Positions 32,633-42,416 of a DNA stretch of 64,000 bases are shown in pieces. The position numbers and the translations under genes are program-made. The notes beneath the pieces were generated by a model. It saw only the letters and a list, made by a program, of their open reading frames with translations, made no database searches and had not been told where the DNA came from. How positions within the stretch are numbered: position 1 is the first letter of the stretch; each line of letters begins with the position of its first letter. The stretch is from Streptomyces sp. TRM49041 (GTDB lineage Bacteria; Actinomycetota; Actinomycetes; Streptomycetales; Streptomycetaceae), in NCBI RefSeq assembly GCF_008271805.1, contig NZ_VSRY01000123.1, positions 46,601-110,600 of the forward strand, in the 5' to 3' direction.

Positions 32633-33427
32633 CTACAGGGGCAGGAGGTCCGGGCGCTTGGCGGTGACGCGGTCGCCGGAGCTCTCGCCGCGGAGGCGGC
32701 GGCCGATCCAGGGGACCAGGTACTCGCGGGCCCAGTGGATGTCGTCGCGGCGTTCCTCGAGGGTGCCGCGGGGCGGCAGGGGTGGCCAGGGCTGGTCCGG
32801 GTCGGCGGGGATCTCCAGGCCGAGTACCTGACCCGCGCGGAGGGCGACGCGGGTGTGGCCCTCGGGCGACAGGTGCAGCCGGTCCTCGTCCCAGGCGCGG
32901 CGGTCCTGGACCGTCCTGAGGGACCAGAGGTCGAGGACGGGGCAGCCGTACCGGTCGGCGATGGCCCGGACATGGCCGTTGTAGGTGGCGATCCTGCCGC
33001 GCAGGTGGCGGAGCACCGGGACGCCGCGGGTGTCGAAGCCGGTGGTCACCAGGACCGTACCGATGGCGGACGTCAGGTCCGCCACCGCCCGTTCGAAGCG
33101 CTCGGCGACATCGTCCGGGTCGCTGCCGGGCCGGATGATGTCGTTGCCGCCCGCGCAGAACGTCACCAGATCGGGGGCGAGTTCCTTGGCCCTGGGAACC
33201 TGCTCCTCCACGATCTGGTCGAGCAGCCTGCCGCGTACGGCAAGGTTGGCGTACCGCAACCGGTGCTCCTCCGGGAGCCGGTCGGCGAGCAGCACCGCGA
33301 GGCGGTCGGCCCAGCCGACGAAGCGCCCGTCGGGCCCCGGGTCCCCGACACCTTCGGTGAAGCTGTCGCCCAGCGCCGTGTACGACCCGATCACGTCGTT
33401 CTCCCCCATCGTCGAATCGTCTGCCAC
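32633..33427 (-). CDS. SGNH/GDSL hydrolase
   Basis: A 264-residue esterase/lipase-type hydrolase without a signal peptide. Catalytic blocks are visible: Ser in ALGDSFTEG (block I), Gly-Asn in ANLAVRGRLL (block II), GGNDIIRP (block III) and DRLHLSPEGH (block V, Asp-His). This is a cytoplasmic SGNH of the kind common in actinobacteria; the natural ester is unknown. It is followed by 170 bases of repeat-rich DNA and lies downstream of the M23 peptidase terminator. Confidence 0.92.
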   Translation of the reverse strand: MADDSTMGENDVIGSYTALGDSFTEGVGDPGPDGRFVGWADRLAVLLADRLPEEHRLRYANLAVRGRLLDQIVEEQVPRAKELAPDLVTFCAGGNDIIRPGSDPDDVAERFERAVADLTSAIGTVLVTTGFDTRGVPVLRHLRGRIATYNGHVRAIADRYGCPVLDLWSLRTVQDRRAWDEDRLHLSPEGHTRVALRAGQVLGLEIPADPDQPWPPLPPRGTLEERRDDIHWAREYLVPWIGRRLRGESSGDRVTAKRPDLLPL

Positions 33428-33495
33428 GGGAGCACATCCTTCACCGCGAGATGTGACCTACGCGACCGTAAGGAGGGGTTGACGGGGAGTGATAT

Positions 33496-33545
33496 ACGCC
33501 ACCGCTGCCCGGCGCCCCCTTGCGGGAGCCGGGCAGCGGTGGCGT
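33496..33545 (-). terminator. Terminator of M23 peptidase gene
   Basis: An 18-bp perfect inverted repeat (arms beginning ACGCCACCGCTG) with a 14-base loop, 23 bases beyond the peptidase stop. It separates that gene from the SGNH hydrolase gene downstream. Confidence 0.82.
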
Positions 33546-33568
33546 GTGGCGCTGTGCGGTGACGGGCG

Positions 33569-34462
33569 TCAGATGCTCACGCCGTGGCTCCGCAGGTAGG
33601 CCAGCGGGTCGATGTCCGAGCCGTAGCTCGGGCTGGTGCGGATCTCGAAGTGCAGGTGCGGGCCGGTGGAGTTGCCGGTCGAGCCGGAGAGGCCGATCTG
33701 CTGGCCGCCGCCGACGGTCTGGCCGGCCGAGACGGAGAGGGAGGAGAGGTGGGCGTACTGCGAGTAGTTGCCGTCGGTGTGCTTGACGACGACCTCGTTG
33801 CCGTACGCGCCGCTCCAGCCGGCCGAGACGACGGTGCCGGGGCCGACGGACTTCACGCTGGTGCCGGACGGGGCGGAGAAGTCGACGCCGGTGTGGTAGC
33901 CGGAGGACCACATGGCGCCCGAGGCCCGGTACGGGGTGGAGACGCCGGAGGGGACCGGGGCGGTGTAGCCGGAGGTGTTCCGCGCGGGCGCCGGGGCCGG
34001 GGCCGGGGCGGCGGCCGGAGCCTGGGTCTTGGCGGTGGAGCGGGAGGCGCGCGGCTCGGTGCGGGTCTCCTTGGCCTTGCCGGTGTTCTTGGCGCCGAGG
34101 GTGAGCTTGAGACCGGGGTGGATGAGCGACGGGTCGTCGCCGATGGCCTCGCGGTTGTCCGCGTACAGCTTCTTCCAGCCGCCCTTGACGTTCTTGTTGT
34201 AGGCGATCTTCGCCAGGTAGTCGCCGGCGACGACGGTGTAGACGCGCGGCGCGGGCTTGGCGGCCTTCACGGCCTCGGCGGCGGAGGCGACGGACGCCGG
34301 GGCCGCCTGCGCGGCGACGGCCGGGACCGCGGCGGGAGCGGCCTGCGCGCCGGTCGCACCGAGGAACGGCAGGGCGATGGCGGCGCCGCCCGTTCCGGCG
34401 GCGACGAAACCACGCGTGAGAGAGCTGGACTTGGGACGGCGGTGCTTACCCTTCGCGGGCAT
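33569..34462 (-). CDS. LysM/M23 cell-wall endopeptidase
   Basis: A 297-residue secreted peptidoglycan hydrolase. Residues 1-42 are a signal peptide with a basic start (MPAKGKHRRPK) and a Gly/Ala core ending AQA. A LysM domain follows at about 75-125 (YTVVAGDYLAKIAYNKNVKGGWK, IHPGLKLTL). After an Ala/Pro linker, an M23 LytM-type domain has HTGVDFSAPSG (His and Asp zinc ligands) and GPHLHFEIR (His-x-His). It probably cuts stem peptides of peptidoglycan. The ATG at 34462 has GAGAGG seven bases before. It is controlled by a ydaO-type riboswitch in its leader. Confidence 0.93.
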   Translation of the reverse strand: MPAKGKHRRPKSSSLTRGFVAAGTGGAAIALPFLGATGAQAAPAAVPAVAAQAAPASVASAAEAVKAAKPAPRVYTVVAGDYLAKIAYNKNVKGGWKKLYADNREAIGDDPSLIHPGLKLTLGAKNTGKAKETRTEPRASRSTAKTQAPAAAPAPAPAPARNTSGYTAPVPSGVSTPYRASGAMWSSGYHTGVDFSAPSGTSVKSVGPGTVVSAGWSGAYGNEVVVKHTDGNYSQYAHLSSLSVSAGQTVGGGQQIGLSGSTGNSTGPHLHFEIRTSPSYGSDIDPLAYLRSHGVSI

Positions 34463-34477
34463 GGCGAATTCCTCTCC

Positions 34478-34660
34478 GGCGCCTGCGAGGTGAGCTGTCG
34501 GGTTCGGGCTGGAGCTGCCCGGCCGCGCGGGTGGCGCGGCTTCACCCCGAGCCGTCCGGGAATTCCCGTACGGCGAACTACCTGGTTCCCCCGCTCCTGC
34601 CACACGTGGGTGGGTGCGAATTCCAGGGCGGCGGCAGGATTCGGCGGTCCGCCCGGCTGG
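34478..34660 (-). promoter_or_regulatory. c-di-AMP (ydaO/yuaA) riboswitch
   Basis: The minus-strand leader carries the conserved ydaO pieces in the right order. GCCGAATCCTGCC comes first, then GTGTGGCAGGAGCGGGGGAACCA, CGGGGTGAA, and finally AACCCGACAGCTCACCTCGCAGGCG just before the ribosome site. Similar leaders precede resuscitation-promoting-factor and cell-wall hydrolase genes in Streptomyces. By family knowledge, binding of c-di-AMP reduces expression. The 3' end overlaps the region that would pair with the ribosome site. Confidence 0.88.
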
Positions 34661-34723
34661 ACCGGACGCTAAACGAGTCAGGACGACAGGAACAAGCGGA
34701 TGGTTTCAACCGCTCATTCATGT

Positions 34724-34749
34724 ACCGGAATTCTTCGGGGAATTCCGGT
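34724..34749. repeat. Perfect inverted repeat in the M23 leader/promoter region
   Basis: ACCGGAATTC-N6-GAATTCCGGT, a 10-bp perfect inverted repeat with a TTCGGG loop, 64 bases upstream of the riboswitch. It could be a stem-loop at the start of the leader or an operator. There is no U tract. Confidence 0.5.
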
Positions 34750-35445
34750 CACCCTCCGTGGATTGCGGATCATGGGTTTCCGTACTGCGCAGGGTTTTTC
34801 TGTCGGGCGGTCGGCCACGGTCCGTCACTTTTATGACGCTGCTCACGCCCCCGGGGCCATCTCCCCTATTTCCGGGGCGCGTTACGACTTACTCTACCAA
34901 TACGGACAGAAGCACCAGAAGCGCTATTTCATGACCAGTGCCCCAACAGCGGTGCAAGCGGATGACCGTGGCGCCGAGGTCGCCCCTCGGGTCGGTGTGC
35001 AAACCATGGCGAATCAGGACAGCGCGGTCGGCGCCGCCGGTGATCTGAACCCGCCCGCCGGGCGGCCGGCACACGGCGACGCGCCGCGAGCCGGACCAGG
35101 CGAGGGCGCAGCCGTACACCTCACGTGCCCCTCCGGCGGGGCGTCGTCCGGGCCGGCGTGGGCGGCGGTGATCCGGCGTTCGAAGCGGGGGCCACCCTCG
35201 ACGGGGCACTCCTCGCCCTTTCCGTCGCCCTCCGCCTCGATCATCCGGACTCCCAGGTTCGCGCGACAACAAACATTTCCGGACATCACGCGGCCCCGGC
35301 CACCGCCTGGCCATGGTCGGGAACGGTGGCTGTGGCAACGGATGTGCGAGCCGCAGGGAGATCGTTGCCCGGGGAGCCGATGTCGTATCGTCGGACCGCG
35401 ACATCGTCGGCGGCCGTCGCCGACGGCAGACACGGAGGAGCCCCC
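34750..35445. other. Long divergent intergenic region
   Basis: Nearly 700 bases between the M23 leader and the phosphatase gene. Local AT-rich patches lie at 34826-34835 and 34880-34935. A CGTCA-N6-TGACG inverted repeat is at 34823-34838. On the minus strand a weak TTCTGG-N18-TAGAGT promoter-like pair is possible near 34885-34915. Reading frames here lack ribosome sites and codon bias. An unannotated small RNA or a long leader cannot be excluded. Confidence 0.4.
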
Positions 35446-36258
35446 GTGACGCAGCAGCTGCCGCACGTCCCGCCGACCGCCGAGCCGGAGATGACCGGCG
35501 TGCGGAACTTCCGCGACGTGGGCGGACTGCCGACCGTGGAGGGCCGCCGGGTCCGGCAGGGGCTGCTGTTCCGCAGCGGCCACCTGGCGCACGCCACCGA
35601 ACAGGACACGGCGTTCCTCGCCTCCCTGGGCCTGCACACCGTCTTCGACTTCCGCAACGCGGCCGACCAGCAGCTGGAGGGCCCGGACGTCGAGCTGCCC
35701 GGCGTGCGGAACGTCAATATCCCGCTGACGGACCCGGCCGACGGCGCCGAGTTCTGGCAGATGGTCCGCGAAGGCGACCTCGACCAGCTCCACGCGCTGC
35801 TCGGGGACGGCAAGGCCGCGGCGCGGATGCGGTACGCCTACCGCAGCATCGTCACGGAGCGCACCGCCGAGCACAGCCGGGTGGTGCACGCCATCGCCGA
35901 GGACAGCATGCCCGCGCTGATGCACTGCGCGGCCGGCAAGGACCGGGCGGGCCTGTCGATCGCGGTGGTTCTCCTGGCGATCGGCGTGGAGCGGGACGCG
36001 ATCGAGGAGGACTACCTCAAGTCGAACGACCCGCGCCGCCGGTACAAGGTCCACCGCAGCGACTCCTCTCCCGCCGGGATGTCCCCCGAGGTGATGGAGC
36101 TGCTCAACCCGCTCTTCGAGGCGCGCGCCGAATACCTGGAGACGGCGTACGCGACGATCGAGGAGAACTGGGGCTCGACCGAGCGGTACCTCACCGAGGG
36201 GCTGGCGCTGGGCGGCGCGACCCGCGAGCGGCTGCGGGAGCGGCTGCTCGACGGCTGA
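35446..36258 (+). CDS. Tyrosine-protein phosphatase (PTP/DSP-like)
   Basis: A 270-residue phosphatase of the Y_phosphatase3 group. It opens with GVRNFRDVGGLP and GLLFRSGHLAHAT, both family motifs. The P-loop HCAAGKDRAG supplies the catalytic Cys and Arg, with the Lys-Asp typical of lipid and dual-specificity members of this group. LKSNDPR follows in the helical lid. The GTG at 35446 sits behind GGAGGAG. A phosphotyrosine or phosphoinositide substrate is possible. Confidence 0.9.
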   Translation: MTQQLPHVPPTAEPEMTGVRNFRDVGGLPTVEGRRVRQGLLFRSGHLAHATEQDTAFLASLGLHTVFDFRNAADQQLEGPDVELPGVRNVNIPLTDPADGAEFWQMVREGDLDQLHALLGDGKAAARMRYAYRSIVTERTAEHSRVVHAIAEDSMPALMHCAAGKDRAGLSIAVVLLAIGVERDAIEEDYLKSNDPRRRYKVHRSDSSPAGMSPEVMELLNPLFEARAEYLETAYATIEENWGSTERYLTEGLALGGATRERLRERLLDG

Positions 36259-36311
36259 CCGCCACAGCTTCTGCCCCTCCCCCAGGCTCCGGCCCCACAG
36301 ATTCCGCGCGT

Positions 36312-36497
36312 CTACTGGTTCTGCCCGCCCAGCACGAAGAGCAGATAGAGGAAGGCCGCGAAGAGGTGGCCGGCGATCAGGTAGGCGAAGAGCCGTACGA
36401 CGAGGCCGCGGGGGAACCTACGCTCCTCCGCGCCGGGGACGGGCACAGGAACGGGGCCGGGGACTGGGCCGGGGCGGGGACCGGGTTGTTCGGACAT
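36312..36497 (-). CDS. DUF6126 small membrane protein
   Basis: A 61-residue protein. The first 30 residues are Pro/Gly-rich; residues 35-56 form one transmembrane helix (VVRLFAYLIAGHLFAAFLYLLF). It matches DUF6126, typically paired with the XRE regulator upstream. The start is 18 bases after the regulator stop, so the two are co-transcribed. Role unknown. Confidence 0.8.
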   Translation of the reverse strand: MSEQPGPRPGPVPGPVPVPVPGAEERRFPRGLVVRLFAYLIAGHLFAAFLYLLFVLGGQNQ

Positions 36498-36515
36498 GGT
36501 GTACCTCTCGTCGTC

Positions 36516-37127
36516 TCAGTGGCGTTGCGCGGGGCCGCCGCCGAGGCACAGGTCGACCGCGGCGCTCTGCATGAGGGTGTGGACGAACAGCAGCTCGGCA
36601 CCGCCGCGGGCGGCCGCGGCGATCCGGTGCGGGGTGAGTGAGTCGAAGTGGGCGCTGTCCCCGGGGTCGAGGACGTGCACCGCGTCGCCGAGTACGAGCC
36701 GGACGCGGCCCCTCAGGACGTACAGCCACTCCTCGCCCGGGTGGACCCGGACCAGGTCGGGCAGGCCGGTGTACGGCAGGTCGACGCGCAGCGCCTGCAT
36801 GGCACGGCCCGCCGCACCCGCCTGGTGGTACGTCCAGCCGCCCGCCGCGACCGGTTCGGCGCGCCCGGCGCGTACGATCGGGTCCCGCTCGGGGGCCACC
36901 TCGCCGAGCAGCTCGGACACCGTCGTACCGTAGACGCGTGCGAGCCCGAGCAGCATGGGCAGCGAGGGCTGACGGCGGCCGGTCTCCAGGCGGGACAGGT
37001 GGGCCGGCGAGAGCCCGGCGCGCCGGGCGGCGGCCTCCAGAGTGAGGCCGCGGCGGCGCCGCAGGGCACGCAGCTGAGGCGCGACGTCCGGCAGGGCGTC
37101 GGCCGACTCTCCTTCGGCGCTGGTCAT
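36516..37127 (-). CDS. XRE regulator with cupin domain
   Basis: A 203-residue regulator. Residues about 18-72 form an XRE helix-turn-helix (LRALRRRRGLTLEAAARRAGLSPAHLSRLETGRRQPSLPMLL). Residues about 125-190 form a cupin-2 sensor domain (VHPGEEWLYVLRGRVRLVLG, DPGDSAHFDSLTPHRI). Proteins of this plan sense small molecules and often control a neighbouring membrane protein or transporter. A palindrome lies about 29 bases upstream. The small membrane protein gene follows. Confidence 0.92.
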   Translation of the reverse strand: MTSAEGESADALPDVAPQLRALRRRRGLTLEAAARRAGLSPAHLSRLETGRRQPSLPMLLGLARVYGTTVSELLGEVAPERDPIVRAGRAEPVAAGGWTYHQAGAAGRAMQALRVDLPYTGLPDLVRVHPGEEWLYVLRGRVRLVLGDAVHVLDPGDSAHFDSLTPHRIAAAARGGAELLFVHTLMQSAAVDLCLGGGPAQRH

Positions 37128-37155
37128 ACGGCCATTGCGCCACGTACTTTCCCTT

Positions 37156-37174
37156 CGGGCAATTTTCTTGCCCG
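37156..37174. promoter_or_regulatory. Likely operator of the XRE-cupin gene
   Basis: CGGGCAA-TTTTC-TTGCCCG, a perfect 7-bp inverted repeat 29-47 bases upstream of the regulator ATG. A third TTTTGCC half-site follows at 37178-37184. Position and symmetry suggest autoregulation by the XRE protein. Confidence 0.6.
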
Positions 37175-37227
37175 ACAGGCAAAATCGGGCGGCTCTCCGG
37201 CCGTCGGCCCCTGTGCCCGGGCGGACG

Positions 37228-38613
37228 TCAGCGGCCGGCCATGGCCTGCTTGACGAGGGTCCTTCCGAAGTCCCAGATGAGTCCGCCTCCGCTGTGCGCC
37301 TCGTCCATGACGTCGGTGAACGCGGTCACGAAGCGGTCGACGTCGCTCTCGTCGATGACCAGCGGCGGGATCAGCTTGATGACCTCCAGGCGATCGCCGG
37401 AGACCTGGGTGAGGATGTGGTGCCGCTGCAGCAGCGGCACCACGACCATCTGGGCGAACAGGCCCTTGCGGGCAGCCTGGAGCATCGTCCATCGGCTGCG
37501 CAGCCCCAGCGAGGAGGGGCGGCCGAACTCGATGCCGATCATCAGACCGCGGCCGCGTACGTCGTGGAGCATCTCGTAGCGGTCGACGAGCTCCGCCAGG
37601 CGGGACTTCAGCAGCGCGCCGGTGCGCCGGGCGTGCGCCACGGTGCCCTGGTCCTCCATGACCGCGAGCACGGCCAGACCCGCCGCCATGGCCTGGGCGT
37701 TCCCGCCGAAGCTGGCCGAGTGGACGACGACGCGGTCGATCGAGGAGTAGACCTTCTTGAAGATCCAGTCCTTTCCGAGGGTGGCGCCGACCGGCACATA
37801 GCCGCCGGACAGGGACTTGGCGACGCACACCAGGTCGGGTTCGACGCCGTCCTCGTGCTGGTACGCGTAGAAGTCGCCGGTCCGGCCGAGCCCCGTCTGC
37901 ACCTCGTCGGCGATCAGCAGGGCGCCCCGCTTGCGCAGCAGCTCCTGGGCGGCGCGCAGGAAGCCGGGCGGCGACTCGTACACGCCCTTGCCCTGGACGG
38001 GCTCCACGATGAACGCGGCCACGTCGCCGCGCTTCAGCTCCCGCTCCAGGGCGTCGAGGTCGCCGAGTCCGATCGCGGTGTCGGGCAGGAACGGGCCGAA
38101 GCCGTCGCGGAAGCCCGCCTCGCCGTTGACGGAGAGTGCCCCGGTGGTGAGGCCGTGGAAGGCGTGCGCGCAGTACACGACGCGTGGGCGGCCGGTGGCG
38201 CAGCGGGCGAACTTGAGAGCGGTCTCCACCGCTTCCGTACCGCTGTTGCCGAAGAACGCCCGGTCCAGGTGGGGCGAGTGGGCCAGGAGCCGCTCGGCGA
38301 GGAGGCCGGGCAGGGGCGCGCAGTCGAAGCGGGTCAGGTCGGGCAGCGAGGCGTCCAGGACGTCATGGAGGGCCTGGCGGACGACCGGGTGGTGCCGGCC
38401 GAGGCCCATCACGCCGAACCCGGCCAGCATGTCGAGGTAGTCGTTGCCCTCGGCGTCCCAGAAGTGGGCGCCCTCGGCCCGCTCGTACATCTTGTCGAAG
38501 CCGATGGTGTGCAGCATGCGCGGCAGCTGGTGGTTGAGGTGGCGCGCGTGCAGTGCGTAGCGCTCGGCGGCCCGTTCCGCGAGCAGCTTGCCCAGGTCGA
38601 AGTCGGTGTTCAT
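37228..38613 (-). CDS. hpnO: Hopanoid-associated aminotransferase
   Basis: A 461-residue class III PLP aminotransferase. Visible sites are [16 protein letters not shown] (phosphate loop), [15 protein letters not shown] (Asp for the pyridine nitrogen) and [14 protein letters not shown] (Schiff-base Lys). In hopanoid clusters this enzyme aminates the C35 side chain (aminobacteriohopanetriol). It overlaps the dxs stop by 4 bases (ATGA), and it is the last gene of the hop operon. Confidence 0.88.
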   Translation of the reverse strand: MNTDFDLGKLLAERAAERYALHARHLNHQLPRMLHTIGFDKMYERAEGAHFWDAEGNDYLDMLAGFGVMGLGRHHPVVRQALHDVLDASLPDLTRFDCAPLPGLLAERLLAHSPHLDRAFFGNSGTEAVETALKFARCATGRPRVVYCAHAFHGLTTGALSVNGEAGFRDGFGPFLPDTAIGLGDLDALERELKRGDVAAFIVEPVQGKGVYESPPGFLRAAQELLRKRGALLIADEVQTGLGRTGDFYAYQHEDGVEPDLVCVAKSLSGGYVPVGATLGKDWIFKKVYSSIDRVVVHSASFGGNAQAMAAGLAVLAVMEDQGTVAHARRTGALLKSRLAELVDRYEMLHDVRGRGLMIGIEFGRPSSLGLRSRWTMLQAARKGLFAQMVVVPLLQRHHILTQVSGDRLEVIKLIPPLVIDESDVDRFVTAFTDVMDEAHSGGGLIWDFGRTLVKQAMAGR

Positions 38614-40631
38614 GCGTCGCTTCGCACTCCGTTCCGTGCTTCGCTCCGCGGCTCGCTGGGCCGCGGTACGTTCTCTGTCCGGCCGCCGTCGTCCGCACGC
38701 GTGCCGCCACCGTCCTGGCCCTCGGCCTCGGGGCGCGGGGCCTGCGGAGGCGCGGCCTCGGGACGAAGGGCATCGGCGATGCGTCCGGCGATGTCGGCGG
38801 GTGTGAGACCGATGTCGGCCAGCAGCTCGCTCCGCTTGGCGTGCGGCAGGAACCGCTCGGGGATGCCGAGGGTGCGCAGCGGTACGTCGACGCCGGCGTC
38901 ACGCAGGGTCTGGCCGACGGCGGCACCGACACCCCCGGTGCGGACGTTGTCCTCGACCACGGCGACCAGCCGGTGGCCGTCGGCCAGCGGGGCGAGCGCC
39001 TCGTCCAGGGGCTTGACCCAGCGGGGGTCGACGACCGTGCAGCCGATGCCGCGCTCCGCGAGGAGCCGCGCCGCCCGTACGCAGCCCTGCGCCATGGCGC
39101 CGACGGCCACGAGCAGCACCCGGGGGTCGTCGTCGGCCGCCGTCCGGTACAGGACGTCCAGGCCGCCGATCCGCCCGACGGCCGGGACCGGGGCGCCCAC
39201 GGACTCCTTCGGGAAGCGCAGCACGGTCGGCGCGTCCGCCACGTCGGCGGCCTCGCGCAGCTGGGCGCGGAGCCGCTCGGCGTCGCGGGGCGCGGCGATC
39301 CGCAGGCCGGGCACGACCTGGAGGACGGACAGGTCCCACATGCCGTTGTGCGAGGGGCCGTCCGCGCCGGTGACGCCCGCCCGGTCGAGGACAAAGGTGA
39401 CGCCGCAGCGGTGCAGGGCGGCATCCATCAGGACCTGGTCGAGGGCCCGGTTGAGGAAGGTGGCGTAGACAGCGACGACCGGGTGGAGGCCGGCGGTGGC
39501 GAGCCCGGCCGCGCAGACGACGGCGTGCTGTTCGGCGATGCCCACGTCCCACACCCGGTCGGGGAACCGCTCGGCGAACCGGGTCAGGCCCGTCGGGTGG
39601 AGCATCGCTGCGGTCAGGGCGACCACGTCGGGCCGTTCGGCGCCCAGCTCGACCAGGGCGTCGCCGAAGACGGACGTCCACGACGGGCCGGCGGAGGGGC
39701 CGAGCGGGGCGCAGGTGAGCGGGTCCATGGCGCCGACGGCGTGGAAGCGGTCGGCCTCGTCCTGGAGCGCGGGCCGGTAGCCGCGGCCCTTCTCGGTGAG
39801 GCAGTGCACCAGAACCGGCCCGTTGAACCGCCTGGCGCGCCGCAGGGCGGACTCGACGGCCGCGACGTCATGGCCGTCGACGGGCCCGACGTACTTCAGG
39901 CCGAGGTCCTCGAAGAGGCCCTGCGGGGCGATGAAGTCCTTCAGGCCCTTCTTCGCCCCGTGCAGGGACCCGTAGAGCGGCCGGCCGACGACCGGGGTGC
40001 GGCCCAGGACGTCCTTGCCCCAGGCCAGGAACCGCTCGTAGCCGTCCGTGGTGCGCAGCGTCGCGAGATGGTTCGCGAGGCCGCCGATGGTGGGCGCGTA
40101 GGAGCGCTCGTTGTCGTTGACGACGATGACGAGCGGGCGGTCCTCGGCGGCCGCGATGTTGTTCAGCGCCTCCCACGCCATGCCGCCCGTCAGCGCGCCG
40201 TCGCCGATGACGGCGACGACGTGGTCGTCCCTGCCGAGCAGCTCGTTCGCCTTGGCCAGGCCGTCGGCCCAGCCGAGGACGGTGGAGGCGTGGGAGTTCT
40301 CGATGACGTCGTGCTCGGACTCGGCGCGGGCCGGGTAGCCGGACAGACCGCCCTTCCCACGCAGTCTGGAGAAGTCCTGACGGCCGGTGAGCAGTTTGTG
40401 CACATACGTCTGGTGGCCGGTGTCCCAGAGGATCCGGTCGTCCGGGGAGTCGAAGACACGGTGCAGGGCGATGGTCAGTTCGACCACGCCCAGGTTGGGC
40501 CCGAGGTGGCCGCCGGTCCTGGTCACGGCGTGGATCAGGAAGTCCCTGATCTCCCCGGCGAGCCGGTCGAGCTCCTCACTTGTCAGTGCCTTGAGATCGC
40601 GCGGTGCCCTGATGTTCTCCAGGAGTGTCAC
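38610..40631 (-). CDS. dxs: 1-deoxy-D-xylulose-5-phosphate synthase
   Basis: A 673-residue transketolase-family enzyme that condenses pyruvate and glyceraldehyde 3-phosphate, the entry step of the MEP pathway. It has the classic opening ([15 protein letters not shown]), the thiamine motif [16 protein letters not shown], the [12 protein letters not shown] segment, and a C-terminal pyrimidine domain with GIAEQHAV. The GTG at 40631 has AAGGGGG eight bases before and gives the usual N-terminus. It is a hopanoid-operon copy that raises isoprenoid supply; a second housekeeping dxs probably exists elsewhere. An N-terminally longer frame was rejected. The C-terminal 50 residues are an unusual charged extension. 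Confidence 0.95.
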   Translation of the reverse strand: MTLLENIRAPRDLKALTSEELDRLAGEIRDFLIHAVTRTGGHLGPNLGVVELTIALHRVFDSPDDRILWDTGHQTYVHKLLTGRQDFSRLRGKGGLSGYPARAESEHDVIENSHASTVLGWADGLAKANELLGRDDHVVAVIGDGALTGGMAWEALNNIAAAEDRPLVIVVNDNERSYAPTIGGLANHLATLRTTDGYERFLAWGKDVLGRTPVVGRPLYGSLHGAKKGLKDFIAPQGLFEDLGLKYVGPVDGHDVAAVESALRRARRFNGPVLVHCLTEKGRGYRPALQDEADRFHAVGAMDPLTCAPLGPSAGPSWTSVFGDALVELGAERPDVVALTAAMLHPTGLTRFAERFPDRVWDVGIAEQHAVVCAAGLATAGLHPVVAVYATFLNRALDQVLMDAALHRCGVTFVLDRAGVTGADGPSHNGMWDLSVLQVVPGLRIAAPRDAERLRAQLREAADVADAPTVLRFPKESVGAPVPAVGRIGGLDVLYRTAADDDPRVLLVAVGAMAQGCVRAARLLAERGIGCTVVDPRWVKPLDEALAPLADGHRLVAVVEDNVRTGGVGAAVGQTLRDAGVDVPLRTLGIPERFLPHAKRSELLADIGLTPADIAGRIADALRPEAAPPQAPRPEAEGQDGGGTRADDGGRTENVPRPSEPRSEARNGVRSDA

Positions 40632-40695
40632 GCTCGGGCCCCCTTCTCGTGCGGTTCGACTCTCGTGCGGTCCGACTCGGGACGGGCGGGTCACA

Positions 40696-41718
40696 TCATG
40701 CGCGCGGACCGGACACGGCTTCCCGGGCGGCGCGCAGGGATTCGCGCAGGGAGCCCATCGTGGCGAGTACGGCCGTCGGTTCGTATCCGCAGTGGGCCAT
40801 GCAGTTGGCGCAGCGCGGGTCCTTGCCGCGGCCGTACTTGTCCCAGTCGGTCTCCTCCACGAGTTCCCGGTACGTCGGGACGTAGCCGTCGCTCATCAGA
40901 TAGCAGGGCCGCTGCCAGCCGAAAAGGGAGTAGTTGGGAATGGCCCACGCGGTGCACGCGAAGTCGGCCCTGCCCTCCAGGAAGTCGAGGAAGAGCGGCG
41001 AGTGGTTGAGCCGCCACCGCCGCCGGTTGCCGCCCGCGAATGCCTTCCTGAAGAGTTCCCGGGTCTGTTCGACGCCCAGGAAGTGCTCCTGGTCGGGCGC
41101 TTTCTCGTAGGCGTAGGCGGGCGAGATCATCATTTCGTCGACCTTGAGGTCGTCGTTGAGGTAGTCGAGCACCTCGATGACCGTCTGCGGCGTGTCGGTG
41201 TTGAAGAACGTGGAGTTGGTGGTGACGCGGAATCCGCGCCGCTTGGCCTCCTTGATGGCTTCGACGGCCTCGTCGAACACGCCTTCCTTGGCGACGGATT
41301 CGTCGTGGCGTTCCCGCAGTCCGTCGATGTGCACGGCGAAAGCGAAATAGGGCGACGGTGTGAAGTCCTCGATCTTCTTACGGAGCAGCAGCGCGTTCGT
41401 GCAGAGGAATACGTACTTCCGCTTGGCCACGAGCTGTCGCACGATCTCGTGGATCTGCGGGTGCATCAGGGGCTCGCCGCCGGCGATGGAGACCATCGGC
41501 GCCCCGGACTCCACGACCGCGCCGACGGCCTGCGCGACGGGCATGCGCTGCTTCAGGACTCCGGCCGGGTGCTGGATCTTCCCGCAGCCCTCGCATTTCA
41601 GGTTGCACGCGAAGAGCGGCTCCAATTCGACGATGAGGGGAAACTTCTCGCGCCTGCGGATCCTCTGACCGAGCAGATAGGTCCCGACCCGGACGGTCTG
41701 ACGGAGCGGCATGGCCAT
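40696..41718 (-). CDS. hpnH: Adenosyl-hopene transferase HpnH (radical SAM)
   Basis: A 340-residue radical SAM protein with the CxxxCxxC cluster at C38, C42 and C45 ([12 protein letters not shown]). It has [10 protein letters not shown] for SAM contact and a C-terminal Cys-rich DUF3463 part ([14 protein letters not shown]). It joins the 5'-deoxyadenosyl radical to diploptene to begin the C35 side chain. The ATG at 41718 follows AGGAGGTGAGCCAG. It is 5 bases downstream of hpnG and 64 bases upstream of dxs; I recall an ispG copy in this place in other streptomycete clusters, but none is here. Confidence 0.94.
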   Translation of the reverse strand: MAMPLRQTVRVGTYLLGQRIRRREKFPLIVELEPLFACNLKCEGCGKIQHPAGVLKQRMPVAQAVGAVVESGAPMVSIAGGEPLMHPQIHEIVRQLVAKRKYVFLCTNALLLRKKIEDFTPSPYFAFAVHIDGLRERHDESVAKEGVFDEAVEAIKEAKRRGFRVTTNSTFFNTDTPQTVIEVLDYLNDDLKVDEMMISPAYAYEKAPDQEHFLGVEQTRELFRKAFAGGNRRRWRLNHSPLFLDFLEGRADFACTAWAIPNYSLFGWQRPCYLMSDGYVPTYRELVEETDWDKYGRGKDPRCANCMAHCGYEPTAVLATMGSLRESLRAAREAVSGPRA

Positions 41719-41723
41719 CTGGC

Positions 41724-42416
41724 TCACCTCCTGGGGAGCAGCAAAGAACGGTGCCATTCATGGAATGCGGGGAGTACGGCACGGAGAACACGGAAAGCCG
41801 ATATTCCACCGCGTACCGTTCCGATGCGGACCAGTTCGTGCTCCGGGGCGTCCACGACCACCCGGACGGCGGCAACCGGGCGGGGGCCCACGGCCAGTGC
41901 GGAGTGCAGCGTGGCGGCGGACTCCATGTCCACGGCGAGCGCGCCCGTGGCGCGGAGCGCGACGCGTTCCTGGCCGCGTACGACATGCTCGGAGCCGGTC
42001 AGCGGCCCGGTGTGGACCGTACGCCCCGGCACGGTCCGGGCCAGGGCCGCCACGAGCGCTCCGGTGGCCGTACAGGGGGTGGCTCCGTCCGGGCCGCGAG
42101 TCTCGTCGGCGACGACCAGGTCGCCCGGGTGCATGCCCGGGGCGAGCCCGGCGCAGAAGCCGGAGGCGATGACGGCGGCGCCCCGCAGCGGCCCGTCCCG
42201 CAGCGCGTCGGCCACGGCGCGGCGGGCGTGCGCGGGCCCCATGCCGGTGCGCAGCACGGTCAGGGTGCCGGTCCCGTCGGCACCGCCCCCACCCGCGCCG
42301 CCCCGGCCGCTGCGCAGAGCCAGTTGTTCGATGCCGAGCGCGCAGGCGATCAGCAGCGGCGCCGGAGGGGGCGCCGGGGTGCGCGGGGAGCCGGCCGGCT
42401 CCGGTTCGGCTGCCAT
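41724..42416 (-). CDS. hpnG: Hopanoid nucleoside phosphorylase HpnG
   Basis: A 230-residue phosphorylase of the purine-nucleoside-phosphorylase/MTAN fold. It has LLIACALGIE at the start, VLRTGMGP, an ASGFCAGLAPGMHPGDLVVA segment and VDMESAATLHSA, the ribose-binding Glu motif. It removes adenine from adenosylhopane to give ribosylhopane. The ATG follows the shc stop directly (TGAATG). The N-terminal 20 residues are Pro-rich and vary in the family. Confidence 0.88.
   Translation of the reverse strand: MAAEPEPAGSPRTPAPPPAPLLIACALGIEQLALRSGRGGAGGGGADGTGTLTVLRTGMGPAHARRAVADALRDGPLRGAAVIASGFCAGLAPGMHPGDLVVADETRGPDGATPCTATGALVAALARTVPGRTVHTGPLTGSEHVVRGQERVALRATGALAVDMESAATLHSALAVGPRPVAAVRVVVDAPEHELVRIGTVRGGISAFRVLRAVLPAFHEWHRSLLLPRR

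Noticed and set aside
34700..35449. A 249-codon plus-strand frame before the phosphatase gene
   Set aside because: No ribosome site, irregular codon use, and no recognisable domain; part of it overlaps the minus-strand leader of the M23 gene.
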